Source: Pseudomonas sp. Z8(2022) (lineage in GTDB: Bacteria > Pseudomonadota > Gammaproteobacteria > Pseudomonadales > Pseudomonadaceae). From it: 64,000 nucleotides of DNA. The stretch lies in contig NZ_CP107549.1 in assembly GCF_025837155.1 (NCBI RefSeq), forward strand, positions 2,232,001 through 2,296,000, given 5' to 3'. Position 1 is the stretch's first letter, and the number at the start of each line of letters is the position of its first letter. A program made the translations under genes and the position numbers. Below the pieces are notes generated by a model. That model searched no databases. It worked only from the letters and a program-made list of their open reading frames with translations, and was not told where the DNA came from. Positions 1-7,112 of the stretch are shown one piece after another.

Positions 1-1
1 C

Positions 2-1177
2 CATCAGTATTACGCGTCCGTTCATGGTGGCTCATATGCAGCGATTGAGCATGAAATAATTAAGAATTCGGAAACTGTTTGGACGTGTGAGACCTACGGG
101 CTTAATAGGAACCCTTATAGCGGTCAGTTGGAGAGATATGGCAAGTGGAGCAACGCTGCTCAGCGATATGGTGATGGGTGCGAGGGGTTGGACTATGACC
201 CGTTAACTGGCGGCTGTAAGGCTCCCTCGCAGTGCGAATCCAAGGCTGGCCAGAGCACCACTTGGTCAATGCTGCGCCCCGACCTTAACGGCCTTGGTCC
301 TATCGAATATGGCTGTGAGGCTGGCTGCCGTATCGCTCTTGGTACGTCTGAATGCGCCCCGGTATCGGAAGGTGCTGAAACCGGCGTTTGCTGGGGCGTT
401 GGCAGTTATACCGGCGCCGAATGTGAGCCCGGCGATAACCCTACCGGTGGCACGCCGCCGACCGATCCAACCGACCCAACTGACCCGACCGACCCGCCGC
501 CAGATTGCGGCGACGATCATGTCTGGTCGGGCACTACCTGCGTGCCGAAGCCGCCGGAAGACTGCGACCCAAGCACCGGCGAAGTCTGCCCACCTGATGA
601 TGGAGACGGCGATGGCGACGGCGATGGTGACGGCGATGGCGACGGTGACGGTGATGGCGATGGCGATGGCGACGGCGATGGTGAATGTGATCCTGCTACC
701 GATCCGGCTCAATGCGCTGGTAATGGCGGTGGCGACTGCGACCCTCTAACTGATCCTGATCAATGCAAGGGTAACGACGACGGCAAGCCATCCGTCCAGG
801 GCGAAGGGTGCGACGCCGAACTCAAGTGTTCGGGCGACGTTATTCAATGCGCCATTCTGCGCAAACAAAAAGAGCAAGTTTGTTCCTGGGACTATGACAA
901 GGCCAAGGATCAAATTGAACAGGCCGTTAATTCTCCTGAGTACGAACTTAATACTGAGACCATCAACCTGGGCAACTCATTCTCGGAGGGCGCTAACGGC
1001 TCGCGTTGGCTTAGTTCCGGTTGTCCTTCGCCTCGTTCTTTCTCTGTAATTGGTCGTTCTTATTCGCTGTCTTGGGAGCCTGTCTGTGACTTCGCGTCTT
1101 CGCTGTCGTACGTGATTGTTGCTATGGCTGGCTTGTTCTTCGCTGTTTATGTTGGTCGCGGTTTAGGAGGTCAGTGA
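2..1177 (+). CDS. pIII-like minor coat / attachment protein, 5' end outside window
   Basis: The reading frame is open back to the first bases of the window, so the true start lies upstream; the first initiator-like codon inside is only a TTG at 128. The visible 391 residues have the layout of an inovirus adsorption protein: a Cys-rich N-terminal part, a proline/aspartate TDP repeat (DNA about 464-505), a Gly-Asp repeat linker (596-682), a second Cys-rich part, and a single C-terminal membrane helix (around YVIVAMAGLFFAVYVG) followed by a short basic tail. pIII proteins bind pili and membrane receptors and cap the virion. It ends 1 bp before the pVI-like gene. Sequence identity to known pIII is not assumed; the call rests on architecture and position. 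Confidence 0.8.
   Translation, partial: HQYYASVHGGSYAAIEHEIIKNSETVWTCETYGLNRNPYSGQLERYGKWSNAAQRYGDGCEGLDYDPLTGGCKAPSQCESKAGQSTTWSMLRPDLNGLGPIEYGCEAGCRIALGTSECAPVSEGAETGVCWGVGSYTGAECEPGDNPTGGTPPTDPTDPTDPTDPPPDCGDDHVWSGTTCVPKPPEDCDPSTGEVCPPDDGDGDGDGDGDGDGDGDGDGDGDGDGDGECDPATDPAQCAGNGGGDCDPLTDPDQCKGNDDGKPSVQGEGCDAELKCSGDVIQCAILRKQKEQVCSWDYDKAKDQIEQAVNSPEYELNTETINLGNSFSEGANGSRWLSSGCPSPRSFSVIGRSYSLSWEPVCDFASSLSYVIVAMAGLFFAVYVGRGLGGQ
596..682 (+). repeat. Gly-Asp hexanucleotide repeat (coding linker)
   Basis: About thirteen tandem GGN-GAY codon pairs encode an uninterrupted Gly-Asp linker inside the pIII-like protein. Codons are mixed (GAC/GAT, GGC/GGT/GGA), so the array is degenerate at DNA level but repetitive enough for slippage in 6-bp, frame-keeping steps. 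Glycine-rich linkers of variable length between domains are normal in filamentous phage pIII. Confidence 0.85.
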
Positions 1178-1178
1178 T

Positions 1179-1481
1179 ATGCCTTTTGTTGCTATTTTCA
1201 GCTTTCTATCAACTATTGCCGGGCCGTTGGTTCGGCGCATTCTGACCGCCCTGGGCATCGGCATGCTGACGTTTGCCGGTTTTCAGGTTTCGGTTAATGC
1301 TGCGAAAACATATGTACAAAACAACTTTTCCGGGTTGCCGTCTGACGTTGTTCAGATTCTCGGCCTGCTCAAGTTCGATATTGCCGTGAATATCGTGTTT
1401 GCCGCTGTTATTACTCGCGCTGTAATCGCTGGTATGGACAAAGTAACGGGCGGCATTAGCAAGCTCGGTCCGGTCAAGTGA
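1179..1481 (+). CDS. pVI-like minor coat protein (DUF2523-type)
   Basis: A 100-residue protein starting at ATG 1179 with a strong ribosome site (TTAGGAGG) at the end of the pIII-like gene. It has an N-terminal hydrophobic segment (about residues 5-40, containing IGMLTFAGFQVSVNAA) and a second one (about 60-85, FDIAVNIVFAAVITRAVI). The size, two membrane segments and position between pIII and zot match the DUF2523 family, the inovirus pVI equivalent that sits with pIII at the virion end. It precedes zot by 8 bp. Confidence 0.75.
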   Translation: MPFVAIFSFLSTIAGPLVRRILTALGIGMLTFAGFQVSVNAAKTYVQNNFSGLPSDVVQILGLLKFDIAVNIVFAAVITRAVIAGMDKVTGGISKLGPVK

Positions 1482-1489
1482 GGTGATGT

Positions 1490-2677
1490 ATGTTTGTTCT
1501 TCGCACAGGCCTCCAGGGCAACGGCAAGACACTGAACACCATCAAGGAAGTCGACTTGAAAGCCGCCAAGGAAGGGCGTCAGGTCTACTATCACAACATT
1601 CGCGGTTTCAACCCTGGTGCGGAAGTGCTCCAGGCCGCCTGGGAAGAGTTCGACGATCCGTTGAAGTGGCACCTGCTGCCGCAGAACGCCATGATCGTCA
1701 TCGACGAAGCTCAGACCTTTTTTCGTGTCCGCAAGGCTGGTTCTGCCGTTCCTGACTACGCCAGTGCTCTGGAAACGATGCGTCATCGTGGGCATGAGCT
1801 GCACTGCATCACGCAGAATCCCGGCCTGCTCGACAGTCACTTCCGCAAGCTCTGCAACTCGCATATCCACTACGTCCGCGGCCACAAGGGGAAGGTCGTC
1901 AAGCGCTGGGAGTTTGAGCGGGTCAATCCAGAGGTTGAGAAGCGGAACAACTTCACCGATGGCCAAGCCACCCGCATTCTGCTCGATAAGAAGTATTTCG
2001 GCGTGTACCAGTCCGTTGCCGAAGGTTCAGAGCATCACATGAAGTTCAAGCCGCCTCGGGCGCTGTTCGTCCTGGGCGCTGCGCTGCTGGTTGTCGCTGT
2101 CCTGGGCTACCGTGTTTATCAGAGCCGCATTGCCACTCCTGACGACGCAGGGGCGCCTGTAGCAGAGCAGGGCGCAGGTTCGTTCATTCCGTCTCTACCT
2201 GCACCTGTTGCCGATGGTTCATTGCAGCCTCTGACCGTTGAGGAATACGTCGATCTGCGCGTGCCCAGGCTGCCGGATGTTCCCAGCTCTGCGCCGATCT
2301 ATGACGAACTCACGCGGCCTGTCACGTATCCGAAGCTCTCGTGCGTCAACTCCAGCAACTCCGAGATGGTCGCGAGGAACCATAAGCGCATGGTCATGGG
2401 CTACCGTGACGGCAAGGTCTACGGGTGTCGCTGCAACACGCAGCAAGGCACGCGTTACGACGTGTCGTTTGAGGCGTGCATGGCGTACGTGGAGAACGGT
2501 GCATTCGATCATGCGAAACCCGACCGGGATCAGTTGCAGGCCGTCGCAGGGACCGGGACGGGCGACGCAGGAGCCGGCACGGGCACAGCGATGGCCGGCT
2601 ATCATTCCCGACCAGTTGAGCCTGTGAGAGTGACCGTGATTCCCGATAGCAGCCGTCAACCCCGAAAGACTCTGTGA
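1490..2677 (+). CDS. Zonular occludens toxin-like (Zot/pI) phage assembly ATPase
   Basis: A 395-residue protein of the Zot family. Walker A is GLQGNGKT at residues 7-14 and Walker B is MIVIDEAQ around residues 68-75. A single membrane helix follows at about 190-208 (ALFVLGAALLVVAVLGY), leaving a C-terminal periplasmic part of about 185 residues with several Cys. This is the pI topology: a cytoplasmic ATPase that drives virion assembly and export through the inner membrane. ATG 1490 is preceded by GAGGTGATGT. The C-terminal tail is rich in Gly/Ala/Thr. It is the last large gene before the dif boundary; in Pf1/Pf4 a replication gene and an integrase lie further on, but here none does. Confidence 0.85.
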   Translation: MFVLRTGLQGNGKTLNTIKEVDLKAAKEGRQVYYHNIRGFNPGAEVLQAAWEEFDDPLKWHLLPQNAMIVIDEAQTFFRVRKAGSAVPDYASALETMRHRGHELHCITQNPGLLDSHFRKLCNSHIHYVRGHKGKVVKRWEFERVNPEVEKRNNFTDGQATRILLDKKYFGVYQSVAEGSEHHMKFKPPRALFVLGAALLVVAVLGYRVYQSRIATPDDAGAPVAEQGAGSFIPSLPAPVADGSLQPLTVEEYVDLRVPRLPDVPSSAPIYDELTRPVTYPKLSCVNSSNSEMVARNHKRMVMGYRDGKVYGCRCNTQQGTRYDVSFEACMAYVENGAFDHAKPDRDQLQAVAGTGTGDAGAGTGTAMAGYHSRPVEPVRVTVIPDSSRQPRKTL

Positions 2678-2687
2678 GGCCATTTCC

Positions 2688-2765
2688 ATGTTTGAACTCG
2701 ATCACTTGGTTGTCGCTGGAATCATCATCCTCGCCACAGGCGTCTTCGTCCTAGGCTTCGCATAA
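2688..2765 (+). CDS. 25-residue membrane peptide ending inside dif
   Basis: ATG 2688 opens a short frame of 25 residues, MFELDHLVVAG followed by a hydrophobic stretch (IIILATGVFVLGFA), starting 10 bp after zot stops. The composition is that of a single transmembrane segment. The TAA stop (2763-2765) is formed by the last three bases of the dif XerC arm. If attP lies in the phage, the stop is supplied by the recombination site. It is too short to judge by homology, so it could be chance; position and hydrophobicity are the only support. Confidence 0.4.
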   Translation: MFELDHLVVAGIIILATGVFVLGFA

Positions 2766-2782
2766 TGTATATTATGTTAAAT
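2755..2782. other. dif: dif: XerC/XerD chromosome dimer resolution site and phage attachment junction
   Basis: The XerC arm GCTTCGCATAA (2755-2765), central TGTATA (2766-2771) and XerD arm TTATGTTAAAT (2772-2782) match the E. coli site exactly in the centre and XerD arm and in the TGCGCATAA-type end of the XerC arm apart from its outermost bases. It marks the replication terminus region and the right edge of the prophage. Confidence 0.95.
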
Positions 2783-2823
2783 TCCATGTTGCTATGCAGA
2801 TGCACTTCCTCGCCCGGTTCGCA

Positions 2824-2863
2824 TCAGGCACGGGCTCTCTTTCTTTGGAGAACTCGTGCCTGA
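2824..2863. repeat. Inverted repeat next to dif
   Basis: TCAGGCACG at 2824-2832 is repeated in inverse as CGTGCCTGA at 2855-2863 around a 22-base centre that contains CTCTC and GGAGA. It lies between dif and the end of the GNAT-Rnk gene. There is no T-tract on either side, so a terminator role is only possible. Confidence 0.5.
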
Positions 2864-2876
2864 CTTTCAACCATGA

Positions 2877-3827
2877 TTACAGATGGAAATCGCCCGCCGC
2901 TTCCGGCTGGTAAAGCACTTTCCTGATCTCGATTCGGCGGGTTCTATCGGATATTCGCCAGTCGATGGCGTCTCCCTCCTGGTAGCCGAGGATGGCGGCG
3001 CCGATCTCGGAACACACCGAATGCTTGCCGGCACTGCTGTCCGCGTCTTCTGGGTAAACCAGAGCCACTTCGATCTCTTCGTCGTCCAGTTGCAGCAAGG
3101 TCCTGGAGTTCATCGTGACGACATTGCGCGCTACCTGCTGCGGTTTGACGACGATGGCCCGTTCAAGCTCATGTTCGAGTTCAACGATGGCCGGCCCTTG
3201 CTCGCACGCGATCAGGTTCTCGAGCCTGGCCTTGTCGATCTCCGTGACGTAGATCCCCGTGGAGTCAGCAATGGTGCCTTCGCGCAAACGCTGCAGATAG
3301 CGCCCCTGCGTTATGGAAAAGGACTTCAGGGTCGGTGTTTCGTTCTCAAGCTGAAAGCCGCTACTCAGGAAGGCGTTCAACGAGCGCGTGTTATCCGGAT
3401 GAATCTTGGCGATGAGTTTCTCGGCCCGCATGTCGAGGAACGCCAGTTTCATGCCTTCGCGGATCGTTCGGGCACCAAGCTTTCGGCCCCACTTGCTGCT
3501 GTCGCCGATGACCAGAACTATCTCGCAATTCGAGCCGGTCTTGATCAGACGGACAAAACCTACCGGCGAGTCATGCCGGTCATAGGCCATGAAGAACCGG
3601 CCGCCCTGGTTGAACAGATGGGTCAGGATCGGCAGCTGCGTCCGATCGATGGCTTGCTCGATGGAACGGGAAACATGACGCGAGTCGCTCAGATAGCAGG
3701 TGACGCGCTCATCCTCCAACCAGTCCATCAGCGTCAGTGCATGTGCCCGAGTGATTTCAGGGCACAGCGAAATGAAAGGCTTGTTCATCTTCACCACACT
3801 CATATGTAAAGGATGAAAGCCCTTCAT
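2877..3827 (-). CDS. GNAT acetyltransferase fused to a Rnk/GreA-like domain
   Basis: A 316-residue two-domain protein. Residues about 15-185 are GNAT-like: the acetyl-CoA-binding stretch runs around SSKWGRKLGARTIREG (about 109-124) and HPDNTRSLNAFLSSGF closes the fold. Residues about 190-316 match the Rnk family (nucleoside diphosphate kinase regulator, GreA/GreB C-terminal fold), with EVALVYPEDAD, GAAILGYQEGD and the typical end LYQPEAAGDFHL. Rnk-type domains bind RNA polymerase. The substrate of the GNAT part is unknown. Three in-frame ATGs (3827, 3803, 3788) are possible starts; none has a clear ribosome site. It is the first chromosomal gene beyond dif. Confidence 0.75.
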   Translation of the reverse strand: MKGFHPLHMSVVKMNKPFISLCPEITRAHALTLMDWLEDERVTCYLSDSRHVSRSIEQAIDRTQLPILTHLFNQGGRFFMAYDRHDSPVGFVRLIKTGSNCEIVLVIGDSSKWGRKLGARTIREGMKLAFLDMRAEKLIAKIHPDNTRSLNAFLSSGFQLENETPTLKSFSITQGRYLQRLREGTIADSTGIYVTEIDKARLENLIACEQGPAIVELEHELERAIVVKPQQVARNVVTMNSRTLLQLDDEEIEVALVYPEDADSSAGKHSVCSEIGAAILGYQEGDAIDWRISDRTRRIEIRKVLYQPEAAGDFHL

Positions 3828-4072
3828 GGCGTGGCCATGACGGTTCTTTCGGCAACCGGCTACTTTAATCGATAACGCGGGAAATACCGAACAAACCGCG
3901 CACTTTCACTCGGTCAGGGACTCACCACTGCGCTCCCCTCCTCGCCGCACACGTTCTATCAAGGCACTCAGCCATCGCGATTGCCGCTCATCGCCTGACT
4001 GCAACATCGTGTCTGCACCTCCACTCAAGACGGAGAGGCTCTACTGCCCGCAACTGTTCCGGAGGAACACCG

Positions 4073-5245
4073 ATGGAAACCCTGACAAGCCTGTTCGATA
4101 CCAAGGGCTGCCCCTTGGAAAAACAAAAATTCACCTGGCGCGAAATGGCAGGGAAACCCATCAGCAAGCTCGATGACGATGCCTTTACCCGAGTGCGCAT
4201 CATCCTGATGAACGGCATCGAAACCGACGCATTGCGCCTGAAGAACATTGGTGCGCGCTTCAACGGGCACCTGCGTCAGGCACTGGCCGAGGTGAGGCGC
4301 GCCGAGCAGCACCAGGCCACCATGGTCAACTGGCTGCTCTCGGCCGACCACTCGCCATTGGAAATCACCGTGGCCTATGAACAGGTGGCAATCGAAGTGA
4401 CTGCCGCCGTGGCGCAGAACGAGCCTGATCCCTATCAGGCGCAGACCTATCGTTTCGGACTGCTCGAAGACTTCGACCACCTCTATCGCTATTCGGCGAT
4501 GCTCGATCGTCTCGAAGGCAAGGACGCGAACAATATCCTCCAAGGCTACACCGACATCATCCCGAGCCGGCCGACCACCGTGCACCACCGGGCCCCCGAG
4601 GACGATCTGCGCGACTCCTACCAACGCGACAGCGCGGCGCTGATCACCAAGATTCACGCAGCGATGATCACCGCAGCCGAATACCAGACGCATGATTATT
4701 ACATGAACATCGGCCCGACCTTTGCCGATCCCCTCGCCCGTCAGCTTTACGCCGAAATCGCCTCAGTCGAGGAACAGCACGTGACCCAGTACGGCTCGCT
4801 GCAGGATCCCGATGAGAGTTTTCTGGAGAAATGGCTGATCCATGAGGCAATGGAGGTCTACGCCTACCACAGCTGCATGGAGCAGGAGGAAAACCCGCGC
4901 ATCAAGGCGATCTGGGAGCGCTTCCTCGATTACGAACAAGGCCATCTGCATCTGGTCAGCGAGCTGTTCAAGAAGTACGAGCGGCGTGATCCGGCGGAGA
5001 TCCTTGGCGGCTCGGTGCCCAGATTGATCCAGTTCAAGAGCCAGCGCGAGTTCGTGCGCAAGACGCTGGCCGAGGAAATGGATCTGCGGACCAAGGGTCA
5101 CGACTACGTCGACAAGAAGCACGAGGGCCACGCCAGCCGCGATTACCGCAACCACATGAATTCCGAAGGTGTTCCCGCCGAAGCGGTGTCCGCCGGATAC
5201 CAATGGGCGCCGGGTACCGAACTCAGCCTGAAGAAAATCTCCTGA
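4073..5245 (+). CDS. Large ferritin-like protein, function unknown
   Basis: A 390-residue helical protein with repeated carboxylate/histidine motifs of the ferritin-like fold: EQHQ near residue 79, EEQHVTQY near 236, HEAMEVYAYHSC near 260 and DYEQGHLHL near 292. These could form one or more di-iron sites. The start at ATG 4073 follows GGAGGAACACCG. It is 10 bp ahead of another ferritin-like gene and likely co-transcribed with it. There is no signal peptide or membrane segment. Family members in Pseudomonas are annotated only as ferritin-like or hypothetical, so the iron chemistry is inferred. Confidence 0.6.
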   Translation: METLTSLFDTKGCPLEKQKFTWREMAGKPISKLDDDAFTRVRIILMNGIETDALRLKNIGARFNGHLRQALAEVRRAEQHQATMVNWLLSADHSPLEITVAYEQVAIEVTAAVAQNEPDPYQAQTYRFGLLEDFDHLYRYSAMLDRLEGKDANNILQGYTDIIPSRPTTVHHRAPEDDLRDSYQRDSAALITKIHAAMITAAEYQTHDYYMNIGPTFADPLARQLYAEIASVEEQHVTQYGSLQDPDESFLEKWLIHEAMEVYAYHSCMEQEENPRIKAIWERFLDYEQGHLHLVSELFKKYERRDPAEILGGSVPRLIQFKSQREFVRKTLAEEMDLRTKGHDYVDKKHEGHASRDYRNHMNSEGVPAEAVSAGYQWAPGTELSLKKIS

Positions 5246-5255
5246 GGATCAAGTC

Positions 5256-5975
5256 ATGCAGAACGCTACCAAGATGGGACTCAACTACACCGGCGTGCAG
5301 ATGTCGCCAATCGACAGTGAGGCCATGCTCAAGGCCAGTCAGGAAGTGCCGCCAGATGTACCGGGCGACGAGCGCAAGCTGGCAGTGGTGCGTGGTGAGG
5401 AAGTGGCCCGGGCTGACAATGTCGGTTCGGTGCCGCTACCAGGCTCGGTCAAGGGCATGGTGAAGACGGCGCTGAACAAGCTCACCGGCGTCAGCCCGGA
5501 AATGCTCATCGACAAGCTGGGCGAGCGCCTGGCCTTCGAGCGCGCCGGCGTGCGCCTGTACGAGGCGCTGTTGGCCAAGGCGTCGGTGGTCGAGGTGGTC
5601 GACAAGACTCAGCTGGAGACCTTGCAGCGCTTTCGCGCCGAGGAAGCCGAGCATTTACAGCTGGTAGTGGCCGCGATGGAGAAGCTGGGTGCCGACCCAA
5701 CGGCGATGACGCCCTGCGCAGACGTCGTGGGCGTGACCGGGATGGGTGTGTTGCAGACCATCACTGATCCGCGAACCAACCTGGCACAGTCGCTCAATGC
5801 CCTGCTTACCGCTGAACTCACCGATAACGCGGGCTGGGAGCTGCTGATCGAGCTGGCCGACACCTGTGGCCAAACCGAGATTGCGGAGAGTTTCTACAAG
5901 GCGCTGAACCAAGAGCAGGTGCATCTGGAAACCATACGAAGCTGGCTCAAAGATGAGGTCGTAAGACAGGTGTAG
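5256..5975 (+). CDS. Ferritin-like domain protein
   Basis: A 239-residue protein with an unstructured N-terminus (about residues 1-70) and a four-helix ferritin-like domain. Candidate metal ligands are FERAGVRLYEAL (E near residue 94), EEAEHLQLV (about 130-138), LTAELTDNAGWELL (about 190-203) and NQEQVHLETI (about 220-229). ATG 5256 follows TGAGGATCAAGTC and lies 10 bp after the upstream ferritin-like gene, so the two form an operon. The role (iron storage, or protection from peroxide) is inferred from fold and setting. Confidence 0.6.
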   Translation: MQNATKMGLNYTGVQMSPIDSEAMLKASQEVPPDVPGDERKLAVVRGEEVARADNVGSVPLPGSVKGMVKTALNKLTGVSPEMLIDKLGERLAFERAGVRLYEALLAKASVVEVVDKTQLETLQRFRAEEAEHLQLVVAAMEKLGADPTAMTPCADVVGVTGMGVLQTITDPRTNLAQSLNALLTAELTDNAGWELLIELADTCGQTEIAESFYKALNQEQVHLETIRSWLKDEVVRQV

Positions 5976-5982
5976 GCCTTCA

Positions 5983-6009
5983 CGTGGAGGGGCATGCCGC
6001 CCCTCCACG
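5983..6009. terminator. Hairpin between convergent genes
   Basis: A perfect 10-bp stem, CGTGGAGGGG (5983-5992) and CCCCTCCACG (6000-6009), around a 7-base loop, sits between the ends of the ferritin-like gene (+) and the DUF2061 gene (-). There is no T-tract, so it may act weakly on both strands. Confidence 0.6.
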
Positions 6010-6018
6010 CCTCATCGA

Positions 6019-6324
6019 TCAGGGGCTTTCACTGCCACGCAACACGCGCCGCAATCCGTCCAGTATGCGGCCATGGTTGCTCTCTCCCGGCCCTTTCTCA
6101 TCTGCGGCGTCCTTTTTCTCGATGCGCTTCCAGAACTTCTCGTGGAAGTAATACGCGACCGTGTTGCACGCCGGCTCCAGCAGCGCAATCAGGCCACCGG
6201 TGAGAATGTCTCCGGTCAGCGCGAAGGCGATACTGAAGGCGATGGAAAAGTGCAGGATGGCGAAAGTGAAGGTCTTCAGCATGGAAGGCCCCAGCACCGG
6301 TTTGCCGGTGCCGGGCTCGCTCAA
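6019..6324 (-). CDS. DUF2061-type small membrane protein
   Basis: 101 residues with one or two membrane helices (about residues 17-55, FTFAILHFSIAFSIAFALTG and GGLIALLEPACNTVAYYF), then the KFWKRIE type basic segment usual in DUF2061. The C-terminal third is charged. The start taken is a TTG at 6324 that overlaps the stop of the DUF892 gene (TTGA) and has AGGAAG upstream, which indicates translational coupling; an internal ATG at 6282 is the alternative. Function unknown. Confidence 0.65.
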   Translation of the reverse strand: MSEPGTGKPVLGPSMLKTFTFAILHFSIAFSIAFALTGDILTGGLIALLEPACNTVAYYFHEKFWKRIEKKDAADEKGPGESNHGRILDGLRRVLRGSESP

Positions 6325-6830
6325 CGCTTGGCTTCCTGGTCAGGCGCGGCACTGCGCTGGAGGAACGCGGCGGTGATCTGTGGCAGGTGCTCACGCAGCC
6401 AGTCCGCCATCGCCACCTCCTGTTTCAGGATCTGCTCGCAGGCTGTCTGGGTCTGGGCGTCGCCAGCCTCTTTGGCGGCTGCAATCAGCACGGTGTAGGC
6501 CGCGATTTCCATGTTCTCGAACACGTAGCCGCTCATGGCACCTTTGACCACCTCATCGCTGACGGTCATGCCGGCAACGGCCTGGCCGAAGGCCATGACC
6601 TTGGCGGATAGATCCTTGAACGTCGACGGGCTGCTGCCCAGGCGCTGCAGGCAGGACTCCAGCAATTCACGCTGGCCGCGGGTCTCGTCGATGTGCTGGA
6701 CGATACGTGCCTTGAGATCGGGGTAATGCTCCAGACGCTCGGACTGGGCGGTAAGCATCTTCTCCGCTTGTTGCTCCATGGCATGGGCGTCGCGTAGCCA
6801 ATCCAGCAGGTTGTCGGTTGCAGTGGACAT
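6321..6830 (-). CDS. DUF892 (YciE-type) ferritin-like stress protein
   Basis: 169 residues from ATG 6828-6830, preceded by AGGAGATGACCCA. It carries the DUF892 signature: LLDWLRDAHAMEQQAEKML near the N-terminus, IDETRGQRELLESCLQRLG, then YVFENMEIAAYTVLIAAA and LKQEVAMADWLREHLP. Family members fold as ferritin-like four-helix bundles with Glu/His metal ligands and are induced by osmotic or envelope stress. It is the first gene of a two-gene unit with the DUF2061 gene. An ECF-like promoter lies at 6960-6988. Confidence 0.8.
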   Translation of the reverse strand: MSTATDNLLDWLRDAHAMEQQAEKMLTAQSERLEHYPDLKARIVQHIDETRGQRELLESCLQRLGSSPSTFKDLSAKVMAFGQAVAGMTVSDEVVKGAMSGYVFENMEIAAYTVLIAAAKEAGDAQTQTACEQILKQEVAMADWLREHLPQITAAFLQRSAAPDQEAKR

Positions 6831-6959
6831 TGGGTCATCTCCTGTTGGTCTGATCGGGCCGCCCTCCTCTCGCACCTTCTGAAAACTGGCGGAGGGAGAA
6901 AGACGGTCATGGACGAAGCATCTGGAAAGGGCTGTCGCGATTGCGTTGGCCCTCCTTAT

Positions 6960-6988
6960 TGATGAGTCCGCCCCGGCTGCGCCAGTTC
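6960..6988 (-). promoter_or_regulatory. ECF/AlgU-like promoter for the DUF892 gene
   Basis: On the minus strand CCTGAACTG, then 17 bp after the GAACTG hexamer TCATCA. The -35 box is 6983-6988 and the -10 box 6960-6965. It lies about 130 bp before the start codon and is one of about twenty similar elements here. Confidence 0.5.
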
Positions 6989-7048
6989 AGGTTATTTGCC
7001 GGGGTGTTTGACGAGTGGCGTGGGCTTTTACCAATGGGCCGAAAGGTT

Positions 7049-7077
7049 GAACCGTGCGGTGAGGCGGGTTTTCTACA
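7049..7077 (+). promoter_or_regulatory. ECF/AlgU-like promoter for the FAD-Rieske gene
   Basis: GTTGAACCG, 17 bp after the GAACCG hexamer, then TCTACA (7072-7077); the start codon follows at 7113. TCTACAC is also compatible with an RpoS-type -10, so the sigma factor is not settled. Confidence 0.55.
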
Positions 7078-7112
7078 CGGGAACCTGTCTCTGTAGAAAC
7101 GAGGAAAAGTCC

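Larger units (their letters stand above)
1..2782 (+). mobile_element. Filamentous (inovirus, Pf/CTX-like) prophage, right end, bounded by dif
   Basis: The pIII-like, pVI-like and Zot/pI genes lie in canonical inovirus order on the + strand and are followed by a tiny membrane ORF that runs into a perfect dif site at 2755-2782. No integrase or transposase lies between zot and dif, so the element most likely uses host XerC/XerD, as established for CTXphi-type phages. The left end, including replication and major coat genes, is outside the window. Base composition (more AT, less biased codons) differs from the stress genes to the right. Confidence 0.85.

Noticed and set aside
596..682. CRISPR-like short repeat array
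   Set aside because: The repeat is a coding Gly-Asp hexamer without spacers.
3888..3925. GAACAA followed by TCAGG before the first ferritin-like gene
   Set aside because: The gap is 19 bp, outside the 16-18 bp range of the other sites, so it was not added to the promoter set.
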